DNA of 64,000 nucleotides, from the NCBI GenBank assembly GCA_033856275.1, contig JAWVFJ010000045.1, forward strand, positions 1-64,000. The letters run 5' to 3'. Source of the DNA: VRUE01 sp033856275. GTDB taxonomy: Bacteria > Actinomycetota > Thermoleophilia > Solirubrobacterales > 70-9. How positions within the stretch are numbered: the stretch's first letter is position 1; the number at the start of each line of letters is the position of its first letter. Below the pieces are notes generated by a model. The model searched no databases, was not told where the DNA came from, and worked only from the letters and a program-made list of their open reading frames with translations. The position numbers and the translations under genes are program-made. Positions 42,669-51,182 of the stretch are shown here, in pieces.

Positions 42669-43545
42669 TTACGCCGGCAGGCGCTGGATGAAGTCTCGGA
42701 TCCCCGCGATCATCGGTCCGATCTGCCCGGCCACGTAGTCGCCATAGTTCCGTGGGCGGCATCATTCCGGATGCCTAGCCAAGCCGTCACCGCCTTCTGG
42801 TCGTTTTTCTCGTACGCCTCGGCTTTGCGGAGATCCTCGTTCAGCCTTGCTGCTTTCAGCGGCTCACCGACGTCGTTCGACGTCGGTAGCCCGAGCTTCT
42901 CGGCAAGGGTGCGAAGGTGACCCTCCAAGGTGCTCCCCGCGATAACCGCGGCGGCGTCCTTGTAGCCCTCACCGAGCAAATGGTTGGCCATCTCCAGGAA
43001 GTCGGCGAACATGTCAGCGTGGATGAGCTCGGGCAGGGAGCTCAGATTCCCGCTTGCGTAGTCAGCCCGAAGCGCTTCGATCGCTCCCGATAGCGGACGG
43101 CAAGAGCAAATGCGAGTAGCTCGTCCACTGTTCCCTAGCGACTTCGATCGCCTTGACGTAAGAACTCCCCGGAGGAGCTAGGCGTTCGACTGCCGCAGTG
43201 GCCGGGGTGACCAATGCGTCAAGTTCCGTGCCTAGATCCGAAAGGTCGTCGTGCTGAGACCGAGTCGTGGCGTCACGGTACTCCTGCAGCACCGCATCGA
43301 GTTGAGCGAGCGCGATTTCGGTGGGATCGACGCAGATGAGCCTAAATGCTCAGCGGCGCTCCCGTCGAGAGTCGATGGCGCGCGTGTTGGCGCCCACCAC
43401 CCCTCGAGAACGAAAACCCCCTCGGGGAGCGGGGTCTGCGGATACCGCTTGCTGCACACAAAGTCGAACCACGTGGCGGGAATAGCGGCTGAATCGATTT
43501 CGCTTGCCCGTCGGGGTGCTGCTGCATCAGATTCAGGAGGAAGAC
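42669..43545 (-). pseudogene. Frameshifted hypothetical gene (HEPN/AIPR-like C-terminal domain family)
   Basis: A single protein can be assembled only by changing frame at least three times (near 43343, 43095 and 42755). Order read on the minus strand: TWFDFVCSKRYPQTPLPEG, then DPTEIALAQLDAVLQEYRD, then ALRADYASGNLSSLPELIHA running into DMFADFLEMANHLLGEGYKD, and last AHG-NYGDYVAGQIGPMIAG ending at the TAA at 42669. The pieces are in the right order with no gap, so this was one gene of about 290 codons. Family not recognised by name; the C-terminal part resembles a widespread uncharacterised HEPN-like domain found near defence genes. Either a decayed gene or a poor-quality assembly stretch. 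Confidence 0.6.
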
Positions 43546-43904
43546 CTATTCACTGAAAGCGGCAACCTTCCAAGGAAGTATCCAACAGCGATAATCACCC
43601 ATAGGGCGGCAAGGACGGCGTGAATCAACCTGTCGTTGGCCCACAACAGCGCCATAACTGCGTAGGCGAGACCTAGCAGCAGAAACCCCCCGGCCATCCA
43701 TCGTTTTTGCCGTGGGGTGAGCGGGCGGCGTCGCCTTTCCTCGCCCTCATACAGGCCCAGCGTCGCAGTCGCCCGCTCGGGGTCCCCTCCAAACCGTGGC
43801 AACCCGTTTCGCGTGGTCTCAGAGAGATTCCGTCGCAGCCCCAAGACGACGACTGCGATGCCTAGCGTGATAGCGACAACCCAGGCGATGAGATCGCTGC
43901 TCAT
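43533..43904 (-). CDS. Small three-TM membrane protein
   Basis: 123 residues: hydrophobic segments LIAWVVAITLGIAVVVLGL, WMAGGFLLLGLAYAVMALLW and LIHAVLAALWVIIAVGYFLG, with a basic loop RRRRPLTPRQKRW between the first two. ATG at 43904 chosen (MSSDLIAW); the longer open frame upstream is not convincing. Function unknown. Confidence 0.5.
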   Translation of the reverse strand: MSSDLIAWVVAITLGIAVVVLGLRRNLSETTRNGLPRFGGDPERATATLGLYEGEERRRRPLTPRQKRWMAGGFLLLGLAYAVMALLWANDRLIHAVLAALWVIIAVGYFLGRLPLSVNRSSS

Positions 43905-44248
43905 CGCCGCAACATACCGCGCGGGCAGACGAGATACGCCCAGCCAGGCATAAGTCGAACCACCTAGCACGGATCGCCGCCGACTCGCTTTCGCTGGCAC
44001 GGTAGCGCACGACATCGACACTGAAGTTTCGTACTGGGGGAAGCCGGTCGCGCCGATCTCCTCGGGCGCCGTGGGCGCGCTCAAGAATCTCAGTCCGCAG
44101 CATCTCGGCATCGGCCCTGGGCAGCCACCGGGTGGACATGTCACCGCCTTCGCCTCCCGCGGTGGATACGTAAATATAGCCATACCCGAGGAAGGTGCGA
44201 ATAGTCGCGTCCTTCTCTTTGCCTGCGGTTGACCACCGCAACGATCAG
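43905..44248. other. 344-base stretch without a supported gene
   Basis: An open minus-strand frame (about 43819-44241, including MSTRWLPRADAEMLRTEILE) overlaps this stretch, but it runs over the membrane-protein start and shows no family features. I do not call it. No repeats of the R1-R3 families here. Confidence 0.3.
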
Positions 44249-44321
44249 TACCGCTACGGGGATTCGAACCCCGGTTTCCGGACTGAGAATCCGGGGTCCT
44301 AGTCCCCTAGACGATCGCGGC
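44249..44321 (-). tRNA. tRNA-Glu (CTC)
   Basis: Minus-strand cloverleaf of 73 bases: anticodon stem CCGGA/TCCGG around loop TTCTCAG (anticodon CTC) and T arm CGGGG-TTCGAAT-CCCCG. The acceptor stem has one G-A mismatch. CCA is not encoded. Confidence 0.92.
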
Positions 44322-44413
44322 GAGGGACGGGCATTTTAGCGAGCGGGGTGGGTGGGTCGTCGGGCGGTGGCGGCGGGGGTGCTGGGCTTCGAACCGGTAG
44401 ATTGCCTTGGCTC

Positions 44414-44497
44414 GCGGCTGTGGCGGAACTGGTAGACGCGCACGGTTCAGGTCCGTGTGGAGGAAACTCCGTGGAGGTTCGACTCCTCTCAGCCGCA
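44414..44497 (+). tRNA. tRNA-Leu (CAG)
   Basis: 84-base class II tRNA: acceptor GCGGCTG/CAGCCGC, anticodon stem CACGG/CCGTG with loop TTCAGGT (anticodon CAG), a variable arm TGGAGGAAACTCCG and T arm GGAGG-TTCGACT-CCTCT. CCA is not encoded. Confidence 0.94.
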
Positions 44498-44498
44498 C

Positions 44499-45416
44499 TC
44501 AGGCGGGTTGGGCGGCGGGGGCTCGCCAGCTGGCGCGGGAGGCCGTGGCGACGAAATCGTCGGCGAAGGCCGGCCAGAGCTCGCGGGGCAGATCGTGGCC
44601 CATGCCCTCGAAGAGGTGCAGACGGGCGCCGGGTATGGCGCGGGCGGTGGCGCGGCCGCCACTGGGACGGATCAGGGTGTCGCGAGTGCCGTGGATCACC
44701 ATCACTGGCAGGTCCAGCTTGCGCAACGCCGCCGTCCGGTCGCCCGAAGCTGTGATTGCGTGCATCTGGCGTAGAACTCCGCGCGGGTTGTGGCCACGCT
44801 CCCAAGAAGCCTCCGCCACCCTGCGCACCCGCTCCTCGTCAACCGGGTAGGAGGGTGAGCCGATCAACTCGTAGGTTCGCTCTATGCGCTTGATGAAGGC
44901 GTCGCGGTCACGCGGCGCCTCGGCCAGCATCAGACCAAACACCTTCAGGGTCGGATGGCCCACCCGCCGACTGCCGGTGGTGGAGTGCATCGAGACCAGC
45001 GAGCGGATCCGTGCTCGGTGCTCGATCGCAAGGGTCTGGCCGATCATTCCTCCCATCGAGATGCCGGCGACGTGCGCCGACTCGATACCGAGATGATCCA
45101 TCAGGCCAACCGTGTCAGTCGCCATGTCGGAGAGCAGGTAAGCCGCCGGCTCGCGGCGGCCGAGGAGGAGATCGAGGCGACCTGGCACTCCGGCCGCATC
45201 GAGCTTGGTCGAATGGCCGATGTCGCGATTGTCGAAACGCACAACGCGAAAGCCACGCTCGGCCAGCATCGCGCAGAACTCGTCGTCCCAGGCGATCATT
45301 TGCGTCGCCAGGCCCATCACGAGCACCAATGGCTCGCCGTCTGGATCGCCGACTTCCTGGTAGGCGATCTCAATCCCGTTCGACGGCGCCAGGCGCTCTT
45401 CGCTCAGCTCGGCCAT
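44499..45416 (-). CDS. Alpha/beta hydrolase
   Basis: 305 residues with the alpha/beta-hydrolase fold: oxyanion segment LVLVMGLATQMIAWDDEF, nucleophile elbow GISMGGMIG (Ser), late Asp in VIHGTRDTLI and catalytic His in GMGHDLPRELW. Similar to esterases of the 3-oxoadipate enol-lactonase/aclacinomycin-methylesterase group; substrate unknown. Convergent with tRNA-Leu, ending two bases after it. Confidence 0.88.
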   Translation of the reverse strand: MAELSEERLAPSNGIEIAYQEVGDPDGEPLVLVMGLATQMIAWDDEFCAMLAERGFRVVRFDNRDIGHSTKLDAAGVPGRLDLLLGRREPAAYLLSDMATDTVGLMDHLGIESAHVAGISMGGMIGQTLAIEHRARIRSLVSMHSTTGSRRVGHPTLKVFGLMLAEAPRDRDAFIKRIERTYELIGSPSYPVDEERVRRVAEASWERGHNPRGVLRQMHAITASGDRTAALRKLDLPVMVIHGTRDTLIRPSGGRATARAIPGARLHLFEGMGHDLPRELWPAFADDFVATASRASWRAPAAQPA

Positions 45417-45458
45417 CCGAGAAGTCTAGCCAGGTACTGGCTGAGCAGCCAGGCGGTG

Positions 45459-45501
45459 GTGCAACGCGTTTTCCCCCTGGCAGGGGGACAAGACGTTGCA
45501 C
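45459..45501. repeat. Palindromic element R2, copy C
   Basis: 43-base element: GTGCAACGCGTTTTCCCCC (45459-45477), 5-base centre, GGGGGACAAGACGTTGCAC (45483-45501); 16 of 19 positions pair. It lies in the divergent gap between the hydrolase and the metallophosphoesterase, 18 bases before the latter's ATG. Confidence 0.8.
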
Positions 45502-45518
45502 CGCTAGTTTGGGCGGGG

Positions 45519-46628
45519 ATGCGGACCGCGATCGTCTCCGACCTGCACCTGGGCAGCGCCACCGGTGAGGACCTGGCCATCGATCCCGTCTTGCGCCGCG
45601 TCCTGCTCGAAGAGATCGCCTCGGCCGACCGGCTCGTCCTGCTCGGCGACGTGCTCGAGTTGCGCGAACTGCCGCTGGCCGACGCGCTCAGGGGGGTCCA
45701 GCCTTTCTTCGAGGAGCTGGGCGAGGCGATGGCGGGCCGGCGCGTCGTGCTCGTGCCCGGCAACCACGACCATCGCCTCGCCGAGCCGCTGCTCGAAGGA
45801 CTCGCCCTCGGCGACGCCACGCTCGGCCTCGAGCACCGCGCCCCACCCGAGGGGGAGCCCCTGAATCGACTTGGCACCTGGCTCGGCAGCGCCGAGCTAA
45901 GCGTCGCCTACCCGGGCGTCTGGCTGCGCGACGACGTCTACGCCACCCACGGCCACTACATGGACTGCCACCTCAGCCTGCCTCGCCTGGAGTGCGTCGG
46001 CGCGGCGGCGGTGATGCGCGTCGGCGGGCACCCGGCGGACCCGGCGACGCCCGGCGACTACGAGCGGGTCCTCCGCCCCATCTACGGGCTCGCCTTTGGG
46101 CTGGCCGAGGCCGGCATGGCCCGCGGCGCCACCCGTCCCTCCGAACGCGCTTGGCGTTCGCTCTCCGGTCGCCGCCGCGACGGCGGGCGCGCCCGACAAG
46201 CCACGCTCAAGGCCGCCCTGCGCGCCGGAGTGCCGGCAAGCGTCTGGCTGCTCAACCGCGCGCTACAGACCGAGTTCGAGCCCGACTTCTCCTCGACCGC
46301 GATCTCCCGCAGCGGCGTCGCCGGCGCGACCGAGATAGTCAGGCGCCTCCGAATCGAGGCCCCCCATGTGATCACCGGGCACACCCACCGCGCCGGTCCG
46401 GAAGCGGGTGAGGCGGCGTGGCCGCTACCCGGCGGCGGCAGCCTGCACAACACCGGCAGCTGGGTCTACGCCGACGCCTTCCATCATCCCGGCGCGCCGC
46501 CGGGGCCCTACTGGCCGGGGAGCGTTACATGGCTCGACGAGGAGGGACCGCCGCACAGAGTGCGGCTGTTGGCCGACCGTTCGCGTGAGGAGCTGCGAGC
46601 GGCGGTCAGCCGAGCCACTCGGCGATGA
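45519..46628 (+). CDS. Metallophosphoesterase (UDP-2,3-diacylglucosamine hydrolase-like fold)
   Basis: 369 residues. Binuclear metal motifs: IVSDLHLGS, LLGDVLEL, VPGNHDHRL, ATHGHYMD and ITGHTHRAGP, then NTGSWVYADAF. Longer than simple phosphodiesterases because of an inserted helical region (residues about 140-250). Substrate unknown. ATG at 45519 with GGGCGGGG directly upstream; earlier open frame is a shadow of the hydrolase. Its end overlaps the convergent dehalogenase gene by 23 bases. Confidence 0.85.
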   Translation: MRTAIVSDLHLGSATGEDLAIDPVLRRVLLEEIASADRLVLLGDVLELRELPLADALRGVQPFFEELGEAMAGRRVVLVPGNHDHRLAEPLLEGLALGDATLGLEHRAPPEGEPLNRLGTWLGSAELSVAYPGVWLRDDVYATHGHYMDCHLSLPRLECVGAAAVMRVGGHPADPATPGDYERVLRPIYGLAFGLAEAGMARGATRPSERAWRSLSGRRRDGGRARQATLKAALRAGVPASVWLLNRALQTEFEPDFSSTAISRSGVAGATEIVRRLRIEAPHVITGHTHRAGPEAGEAAWPLPGGGSLHNTGSWVYADAFHHPGAPPGPYWPGSVTWLDEEGPPHRVRLLADRSREELRAAVSRATRR

Positions 46629-47478
46629 TCCCGCCGATCTGCGGCCCCGCGTCCTCCTGCAGGAAGTGGGAGGCGTTCTCGATCTTGCGCGGCGGCGGGA
46701 AGTTGAGCTGCTCGGAGACTCGTTCGCCGACCGAGAAGGGAAGGATGAAGTCGGAGTCCGCCCAGAGCACCAGCGCCTCCCGCTCGTCGACCCGCAGCGC
46801 GTCGGCAACCGCCTTGCCCTCCGCCGCTCCGGGTGCATCGGGCTCGGTCGGCAGGATCAGTGGGAAGGCCCGCGCGCCCGCTTTCGACTCCGGGGTGGGA
46901 TAGGGAGCTTCGTATGCCGCGATGACGTCGTCACCGGGATCCTCCTTGCAACCGCCGCGAACCAGCATGCCGATCGGCACATCAGCGTTGTCGCGGACGA
47001 ACTCGCGGAACTTGAGCCAGGCGTCGCTCATCCGCTGATGGCCGGTGAAGGGACCCGTCTCCATGATCACGATGCGTGAGAAACGGTCGGGATGCTCGAC
47101 CGCGAGACGCAGGCCAATCGGCCCGCCCCAGTCGTGCACGACCGCGGTCGCGTCGCGCACGTCGAGCTCCTCCAGCAGCTTCGCGATCAACTCGACGTGA
47201 CGGTCGTAGGTGTACCACTCGACTTCGGTCGGCTTGTCGGAGCGACCGAATCCGGCGTAGTCGGGGGCGATGCAGCGGTAGCCGGCATCGCGAACCGGCG
47301 GGATTACCTTGCGCCAGAGATAAGACCAGGTCGGCTCACCGTGGAAGAAGACAACCGGCCTGCCCTCCCCCTCGTCGAGGTAGGCCAAACGCAGTCCGTC
47401 GATCTCACGGTAATTCGAGTCGAAAGGGAAGTCGGGAAGACCCTGAAGGCGTTCCTCCGGCGTGCGAACGACGTCCAT
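46606..47478 (-). CDS. Haloalkane dehalogenase
   Basis: 290-residue alpha/beta hydrolase with the HLD signature. Oxyanion/halide motif FFHGEPTWSYLWRK, nucleophile Asp in VVHDWGGPIG with the neighbouring Trp that binds halide, acid residue in LWADSDFILP and catalytic His in ENASHFLQED. Predicted to hydrolyse carbon-halogen bonds, subfamily I (DhlA/DhmA-like). The Asp nucleophile, not Ser, separates it from the esterase next door. No haloacid dehalogenase is nearby. Confidence 0.85.
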   Translation of the reverse strand: MDVVRTPEERLQGLPDFPFDSNYREIDGLRLAYLDEGEGRPVVFFHGEPTWSYLWRKVIPPVRDAGYRCIAPDYAGFGRSDKPTEVEWYTYDRHVELIAKLLEELDVRDATAVVHDWGGPIGLRLAVEHPDRFSRIVIMETGPFTGHQRMSDAWLKFREFVRDNADVPIGMLVRGGCKEDPGDDVIAAYEAPYPTPESKAGARAFPLILPTEPDAPGAAEGKAVADALRVDEREALVLWADSDFILPFSVGERVSEQLNFPPPRKIENASHFLQEDAGPQIGGIIAEWLG

Positions 47479-47626
47479 AACGCTGAGCCTATGAAAGCTG
47501 AGGCAGACAAGCGCCGCGACAGTTGGCTAAACCGGCAAATTTCGCTCTAGAGCAGGAAATGCAATCCACCCCACGAATAAGCTCGCGCACCTTGTCTCTG
47601 TCTATTCGTGGACGAAAGGGTTGGCT

Positions 47627-48010
47627 ATGAACGAGGAGAACACACTCAGCGGTTGGTGGGTGTTTGCCGGCGTGCTGCTGCTGGTTGCGGGCGTCCTGAA
47701 CATCATCTACGGCATCGCCGCGATCGGCGACTCGAAGTTCTTCACCGAAAACGCCACCTACATCATCAGCGGCCTGCACACCTGGGGCTGGATCATGTTG
47801 ATCCTCGGCGTGCTCGAGCTCGTCGCCGCGTTCTCGCTCTTCGCCGGGGGAGAGTTCGGGCGCTGGTTCGGCATCTTCATCGCCTCGCTGAACACGATCG
47901 GCGCGCTGCTTTCGATCCCCGCTTACCCGTTCTGGTCGCTGGCGATCTTCGCCCTCTCGATCATCATCATCCACAAGCTGGCCGAGGGGCCGGAAGGCGT
48001 CGTCAGTTAG
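47627..48010 (+). CDS. DUF7144-type small membrane protein
   Basis: 127 residues with four hydrophobic segments (WWVFAGVLLLVAGVLNIIYG, WIMLILGVLELVAAF, FGIFIASLNTIGALLSI, LAIFALSIIIIHKLA). Common in actinobacteria, function unknown. ATG at 47627 with AAAGGG upstream. Its stop overlaps the stop of the convergent RDD gene. Confidence 0.8.
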   Translation: MNEENTLSGWWVFAGVLLLVAGVLNIIYGIAAIGDSKFFTENATYIISGLHTWGWIMLILGVLELVAAFSLFAGGEFGRWFGIFIASLNTIGALLSIPAYPFWSLAIFALSIIIIHKLAEGPEGVVS

Positions 48011-49092
48011 GCGACGATCCGACTACCCGCTGAGACCGAAGGCCCCGGGGTTTCCGGGGCCTTCGTCGTTGCGGAGGCATCCGCGGCGAGTGGCGGCTTG
48101 GCGATCTCGAGGCGCGACCACGGCGCCGGCGTGCGCTCATTCCCCTCATAGACCACGTCGACGCCGCTGAGCCGGTCGTCCCAGGCGCGGCGGCGCTCGT
48201 CGAAGAAGATGCCGAGGAAGCCGAGCCCGAAGGGGATTGTGGCCAGAGCCATTCCAATCAGGCGTTTGACCGCGCGCCCGAAGCGCAGGCCCCGCCCATC
48301 GACGTCGAGCCTAATGCCGATGAAGCGCATGCCGGGCGTCTGCCCCGCCAGCGACCAGAAGCCCACCAGGTAAAGGCTGCCGAGCGCGAACCAGAGCGTG
48401 GTGCCGGCCGCCAGAGCAGCGTTGGAGACGCCGTTGCCGTTGCCGGTGAAGGCCGAGGCGATCAGCGCCGCGACCGCAGCCAGTCCGGAGAAGCCGAGGT
48501 TGACGAGCAGCGCGTCGAGGCCGAAGGCCAGCCCGCGCGTAGCCGCGCCGGCGCGGTCGGTCGGCTCGGCGCGCCGCCGGCGAAAGAAGATCTTGCGCAC
48601 GACTCGCTCCACCACGCCGTCGAGGCGCCGCGTGCCGTTGCCGATCGTGTGGCCGACGTCCTCGATCATGCCGACGCTCTGGGCGCTGATCGCGGCCCTT
48701 ATCTCCGGTGCCTCGGCGATTCGCTCGACCAGCCGCTGCGCCTCGTCGCTGGCAAGCAAGCGGCGCCAGACTTCGTCGACCAGCTCGCTGTCGAGGGCCT
48801 CGACCAGGGCGCCCTTGACAGCGTCGCTCTCGAGCGCGCTGTTCATTGCCTCCTCGACGATCGGGCCCTTCAGGACCCTTGCAATCGCCCGTTCGACCGC
48901 CTCGCTCTCCACCGCGGCGACCATCGCCTCCTCGGCCGCCGTCTCCACAGCGCGATCTAGTCCAGTCGCTTTCCCCACTGAGCGAGCGCTGCGCACACCT
49001 GCGCCGAGCAGCCGTACCGAGAGCGGCAGCGGCCGGCCCGAGGGTCCGTCACCCGTGGGCGGGACCGAGTCTGCGTTCGGGCCGTCTGCCAT
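48007..49092 (-). CDS. RDD-family membrane protein
   Basis: 361 residues. A long charged N-terminal region (residues 1-170, including repeated acidic helices such as ESEAVERAIARVLKGPIVEE) precedes an RDD domain with four hydrophobic segments: RAGAATRGLAFGLDALLVNL (first Arg-Asp pair), GFWSLAGQTPGMRFIGIRLD and FDERRRAWDDRLSGVDVVYE. Function unknown; RDD proteins are putative transporters or channels. The long N-terminal extension is unusual. Confidence 0.8.
   Translation of the reverse strand: MADGPNADSVPPTGDGPSGRPLPLSVRLLGAGVRSARSVGKATGLDRAVETAAEEAMVAAVESEAVERAIARVLKGPIVEEAMNSALESDAVKGALVEALDSELVDEVWRRLLASDEAQRLVERIAEAPEIRAAISAQSVGMIEDVGHTIGNGTRRLDGVVERVVRKIFFRRRRAEPTDRAGAATRGLAFGLDALLVNLGFSGLAAVAALIASAFTGNGNGVSNAALAAGTTLWFALGSLYLVGFWSLAGQTPGMRFIGIRLDVDGRGLRFGRAVKRLIGMALATIPFGLGFLGIFFDERRRAWDDRLSGVDVVYEGNERTPAPWSRLEIAKPPLAADASATTKAPETPGPSVSAGSRIVA
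48038..48064 (+). terminator. Terminator-like hairpin
   Basis: Stem GAAGGCCCCGG / CCGGGGCCTTC (11 bases, perfect) with loop GGTTT, followed by GTCGTT. It lies 27 bases after the DUF7144 stop and inside the C-terminal coding end of the convergent RDD gene. No strong T run, so efficiency is uncertain. Confidence 0.6.
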
Positions 49093-49133
49093 CGCCCGGC
49101 GAGTATAAGGCGGCTCCTTTTCAGCTTGGGCGA

Positions 49134-49517
49134 CTAGGGAAGCTGCTCGGCAGCACTCATCGGGTGCAGCTCGCCCTTCGCCAGCGCCTCAGTGCGCAGA
49201 TGGGCGATCGCCTGGTACTCGGCGGAGCCGATCATCTCGAGAAAGGCCTGAGGCGACGGGTACTCGACCAGCAGCACCGAATCCCAGGAGCCCTCGCCCA
49301 GGAGCGGCGCCGCTGACTCCCCAAGGAAGACGACCCTGGCGCCCGCCTTCTCCAACAGCGGGGTGACTGCGGCGCCGTACTCGGCGTAGCGCTCGCGGCC
49401 GCCCTTGGGCTTGAAGCGGAGCAGGTTGAGCATCACGACCGGGGAGTCATCGCCGGTCCGCGCAGAGAAGGTCGCGAATCCGTCTGGGTTAAGCCGCTCC
49501 GGCTCGGACGCGGTCAT
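49134..49517 (-). CDS. DUF1330-like protein
   Basis: 127-residue ferredoxin-like/ABM dimeric barrel protein: VVMLNLLRFKPKGGRERYAE, ARVVFLGES and SWDSVLLVEYPSPQAFLEM are the strand-helix segments of the fold. Function unknown. Overlaps the Nudix gene upstream by four bases, so cotranscribed. Confidence 0.75.
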   Translation of the reverse strand: MTASEPERLNPDGFATFSARTGDDSPVVMLNLLRFKPKGGRERYAEYGAAVTPLLEKAGARVVFLGESAAPLLGEGSWDSVLLVEYPSPQAFLEMIGSAEYQAIAHLRTEALAKGELHPMSAAEQLP

Positions 49518-49975
49518 AGAGCAAGCAACCTATCGATGAAAGTGGCCTGCGCCGGGTTGATCTTTTGGCGTGCCTCCTCGGGGACAAACCACTCGGCCCG
49601 ATCGACCTCCGGGAACTCGCGCTGTGCGCCGGAGCGCGGCGGCCACTCCATCGCGAAGGTGTTGCTGCTCAGGTCGGCCGGGTCGAAGTCGGCCTCAGCA
49701 GCCCAGCATTCGACGACCTTGCCGGACTTCTGGCGAACCGAGCCGAGCTCGACCAACTGATCCGTGGTGAGATCGAGCGATGAGCCAAGCTCCTCCTCGA
49801 GCTCGCGAAGCGCGCAGGCACGCGGCTCCTCCCCGGGGTCGACTTCGCCCTTTGGGACCGACCACGCGCCCTCTTCCTTCTTGGCCCAGACCGGCCCACC
49901 CGGATGCACGAGCAGTACTTCAAGCGACTCCGCGCCACGGCGGTAGGGAAGGATCCCGGCGGAGGTCGCTGCCAT
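49514..49975 (-). CDS. Nudix hydrolase
   Basis: 153 residues with a complete Nudix box, GEVDPGEEPRACALRELEEE followed by LG, which coordinates Mg for pyrophosphate hydrolysis. N-terminal GILPYRRGAESLEVLLVHPG and PVWAKKEEGAWSVPKG place it near bis(5'-nucleosyl)-tetraphosphatase/ NDP-type housekeepers; substrate not determinable. Confidence 0.9.
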   Translation of the reverse strand: MAATSAGILPYRRGAESLEVLLVHPGGPVWAKKEEGAWSVPKGEVDPGEEPRACALRELEEELGSSLDLTTDQLVELGSVRQKSGKVVECWAAEADFDPADLSSNTFAMEWPPRSGAQREFPEVDRAEWFVPEEARQKINPAQATFIDRLLAL

Positions 49976-49993
49976 CGCCGAGACGGTAGTCGA

Positions 49994-51160
49994 CTAAGCG
50001 ACTCGCCTCAGCTCGCCGCGCTCGCTACCGGCGGCGACAAGAGCAAGGCGACCCGCTTCACTGCCGCTTGCCCAAGAGACCTCGGATAGCAAGCCGGGCG
50101 CCGCGACCATGTCGCCGGCGAGGTAGATGCCGTCACCGCGGTCAACGGCCGGGCGGTCGCGCCAGGTCTTGCCAGGATGGTCGAGCGGGCCGGTACGGCC
50201 CTCCATCACCTGACGGCGGCGCCAGCGCTCGCGCTCGCGCAGTTCGGGGAACGATGCTTCGAGCAGGCGCTCGAGGCGTAGGCCCGCCTGATCGGCGCTC
50301 TCGTCCGGGCACACCGGCATCTGCGCCTGCACCAACTCCTCGCCATCGGGAGCCAACGAAGAGTCTGGGGCGCTGAAGCGCTCGACCCACCCCGACTCGT
50401 CGAGGTCGGAGACGATGAACGGATCGCCGCGACGGTGCTCGAACCCGAGGTCGATGCAGACCGTGTGCCCCGCGGGCCAACTGAGTGAGTCGTCGCCGAG
50501 CATTTTCCCGGCCCGGCCCAGCTCGGTGGCGACAATCGCCGGCGAGCCAGGGAGCGTCTCGACCACGTGGCCGGTCTCGATCTCGACTCCGAGGCGCCGT
50601 GCCCGCGCCTCCAGGGCATGGATGAGCGAGCTCCAGCCTCCGTGCAGGTAGCGCGCCGTTGGCGGCGGACTGAGCAGGACGCGCACCGAGTGCTTCCAGA
50701 CGAAGGCGGCGGAGAGCTCACCGGGGTCGTGGTGGAAGGTGTAAACGCCGGCGGCTGCCGAGAGCATCGCCGCAGTGCGCTCGTCGGAGTGACTCGCCAC
50801 CCAGCTGCGGAAATCCTGGTCGACCGGCGCTTCGCGGCCGCGCAGGCGGAGAACCGCTGGGATCGTTCCCAGCGGTGGCGTGCGGCGGATCTCGCCCTGC
50901 CAACGAAAGCGGATGCCGGCCAGCGACGGACCGGAGTAGCGAGGCAGCAGCTCGCGCTCGGCGAGCCAGGACCAAAACGGGCCGTCCTTATAGATGACGT
51001 GGGGACCGAAGTTCGCCTTGTAGGGGCCGTCCATGCTGCGGGCGCGACCCCCGAGCGCATCGTGCGCCTCGAGCAGCCGCACCGACGCGCCGCCTTCGGC
51101 CGCGGTGATGGCAGCCGTGAGCCCAGCAAGTCCACCTCCAACGACCGTGACCCTGCTCAT
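49994..51160 (-). CDS. FAD-dependent amine oxidase/phytoene-desaturase-like oxidoreductase
   Basis: 388 residues. N-terminal FAD motif VTVVGGGLAGLTAAITAAEG with GGRARSM, and C-terminal FAD closure GIYLAGDMVAAPGLL. Middle region has no recognised substrate motif. Similar in layout to carotenoid/phytoene desaturase-like and protoporphyrinogen oxidase-like enzymes; substrate unknown. No carotenoid genes next to it. Confidence 0.8.
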   Translation of the reverse strand: MSRVTVVGGGLAGLTAAITAAEGGASVRLLEAHDALGGRARSMDGPYKANFGPHVIYKDGPFWSWLAERELLPRYSGPSLAGIRFRWQGEIRRTPPLGTIPAVLRLRGREAPVDQDFRSWVASHSDERTAAMLSAAAGVYTFHHDPGELSAAFVWKHSVRVLLSPPPTARYLHGGWSSLIHALEARARRLGVEIETGHVVETLPGSPAIVATELGRAGKMLGDDSLSWPAGHTVCIDLGFEHRRGDPFIVSDLDESGWVERFSAPDSSLAPDGEELVQAQMPVCPDESADQAGLRLERLLEASFPELRERERWRRRQVMEGRTGPLDHPGKTWRDRPAVDRGDGIYLAGDMVAAPGLLSEVSWASGSEAGRLALVAAGSERGELRRVA

Positions 51161-51182
51161 CGCATCCCCTCACTTTCTCGAC

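Noticed and set aside
43819..44241. 140-codon minus-strand frame containing MSTRWLPRADAEML
   Set aside because: Overlaps the start of the small membrane protein, no recognised features, no ribosome-binding site.
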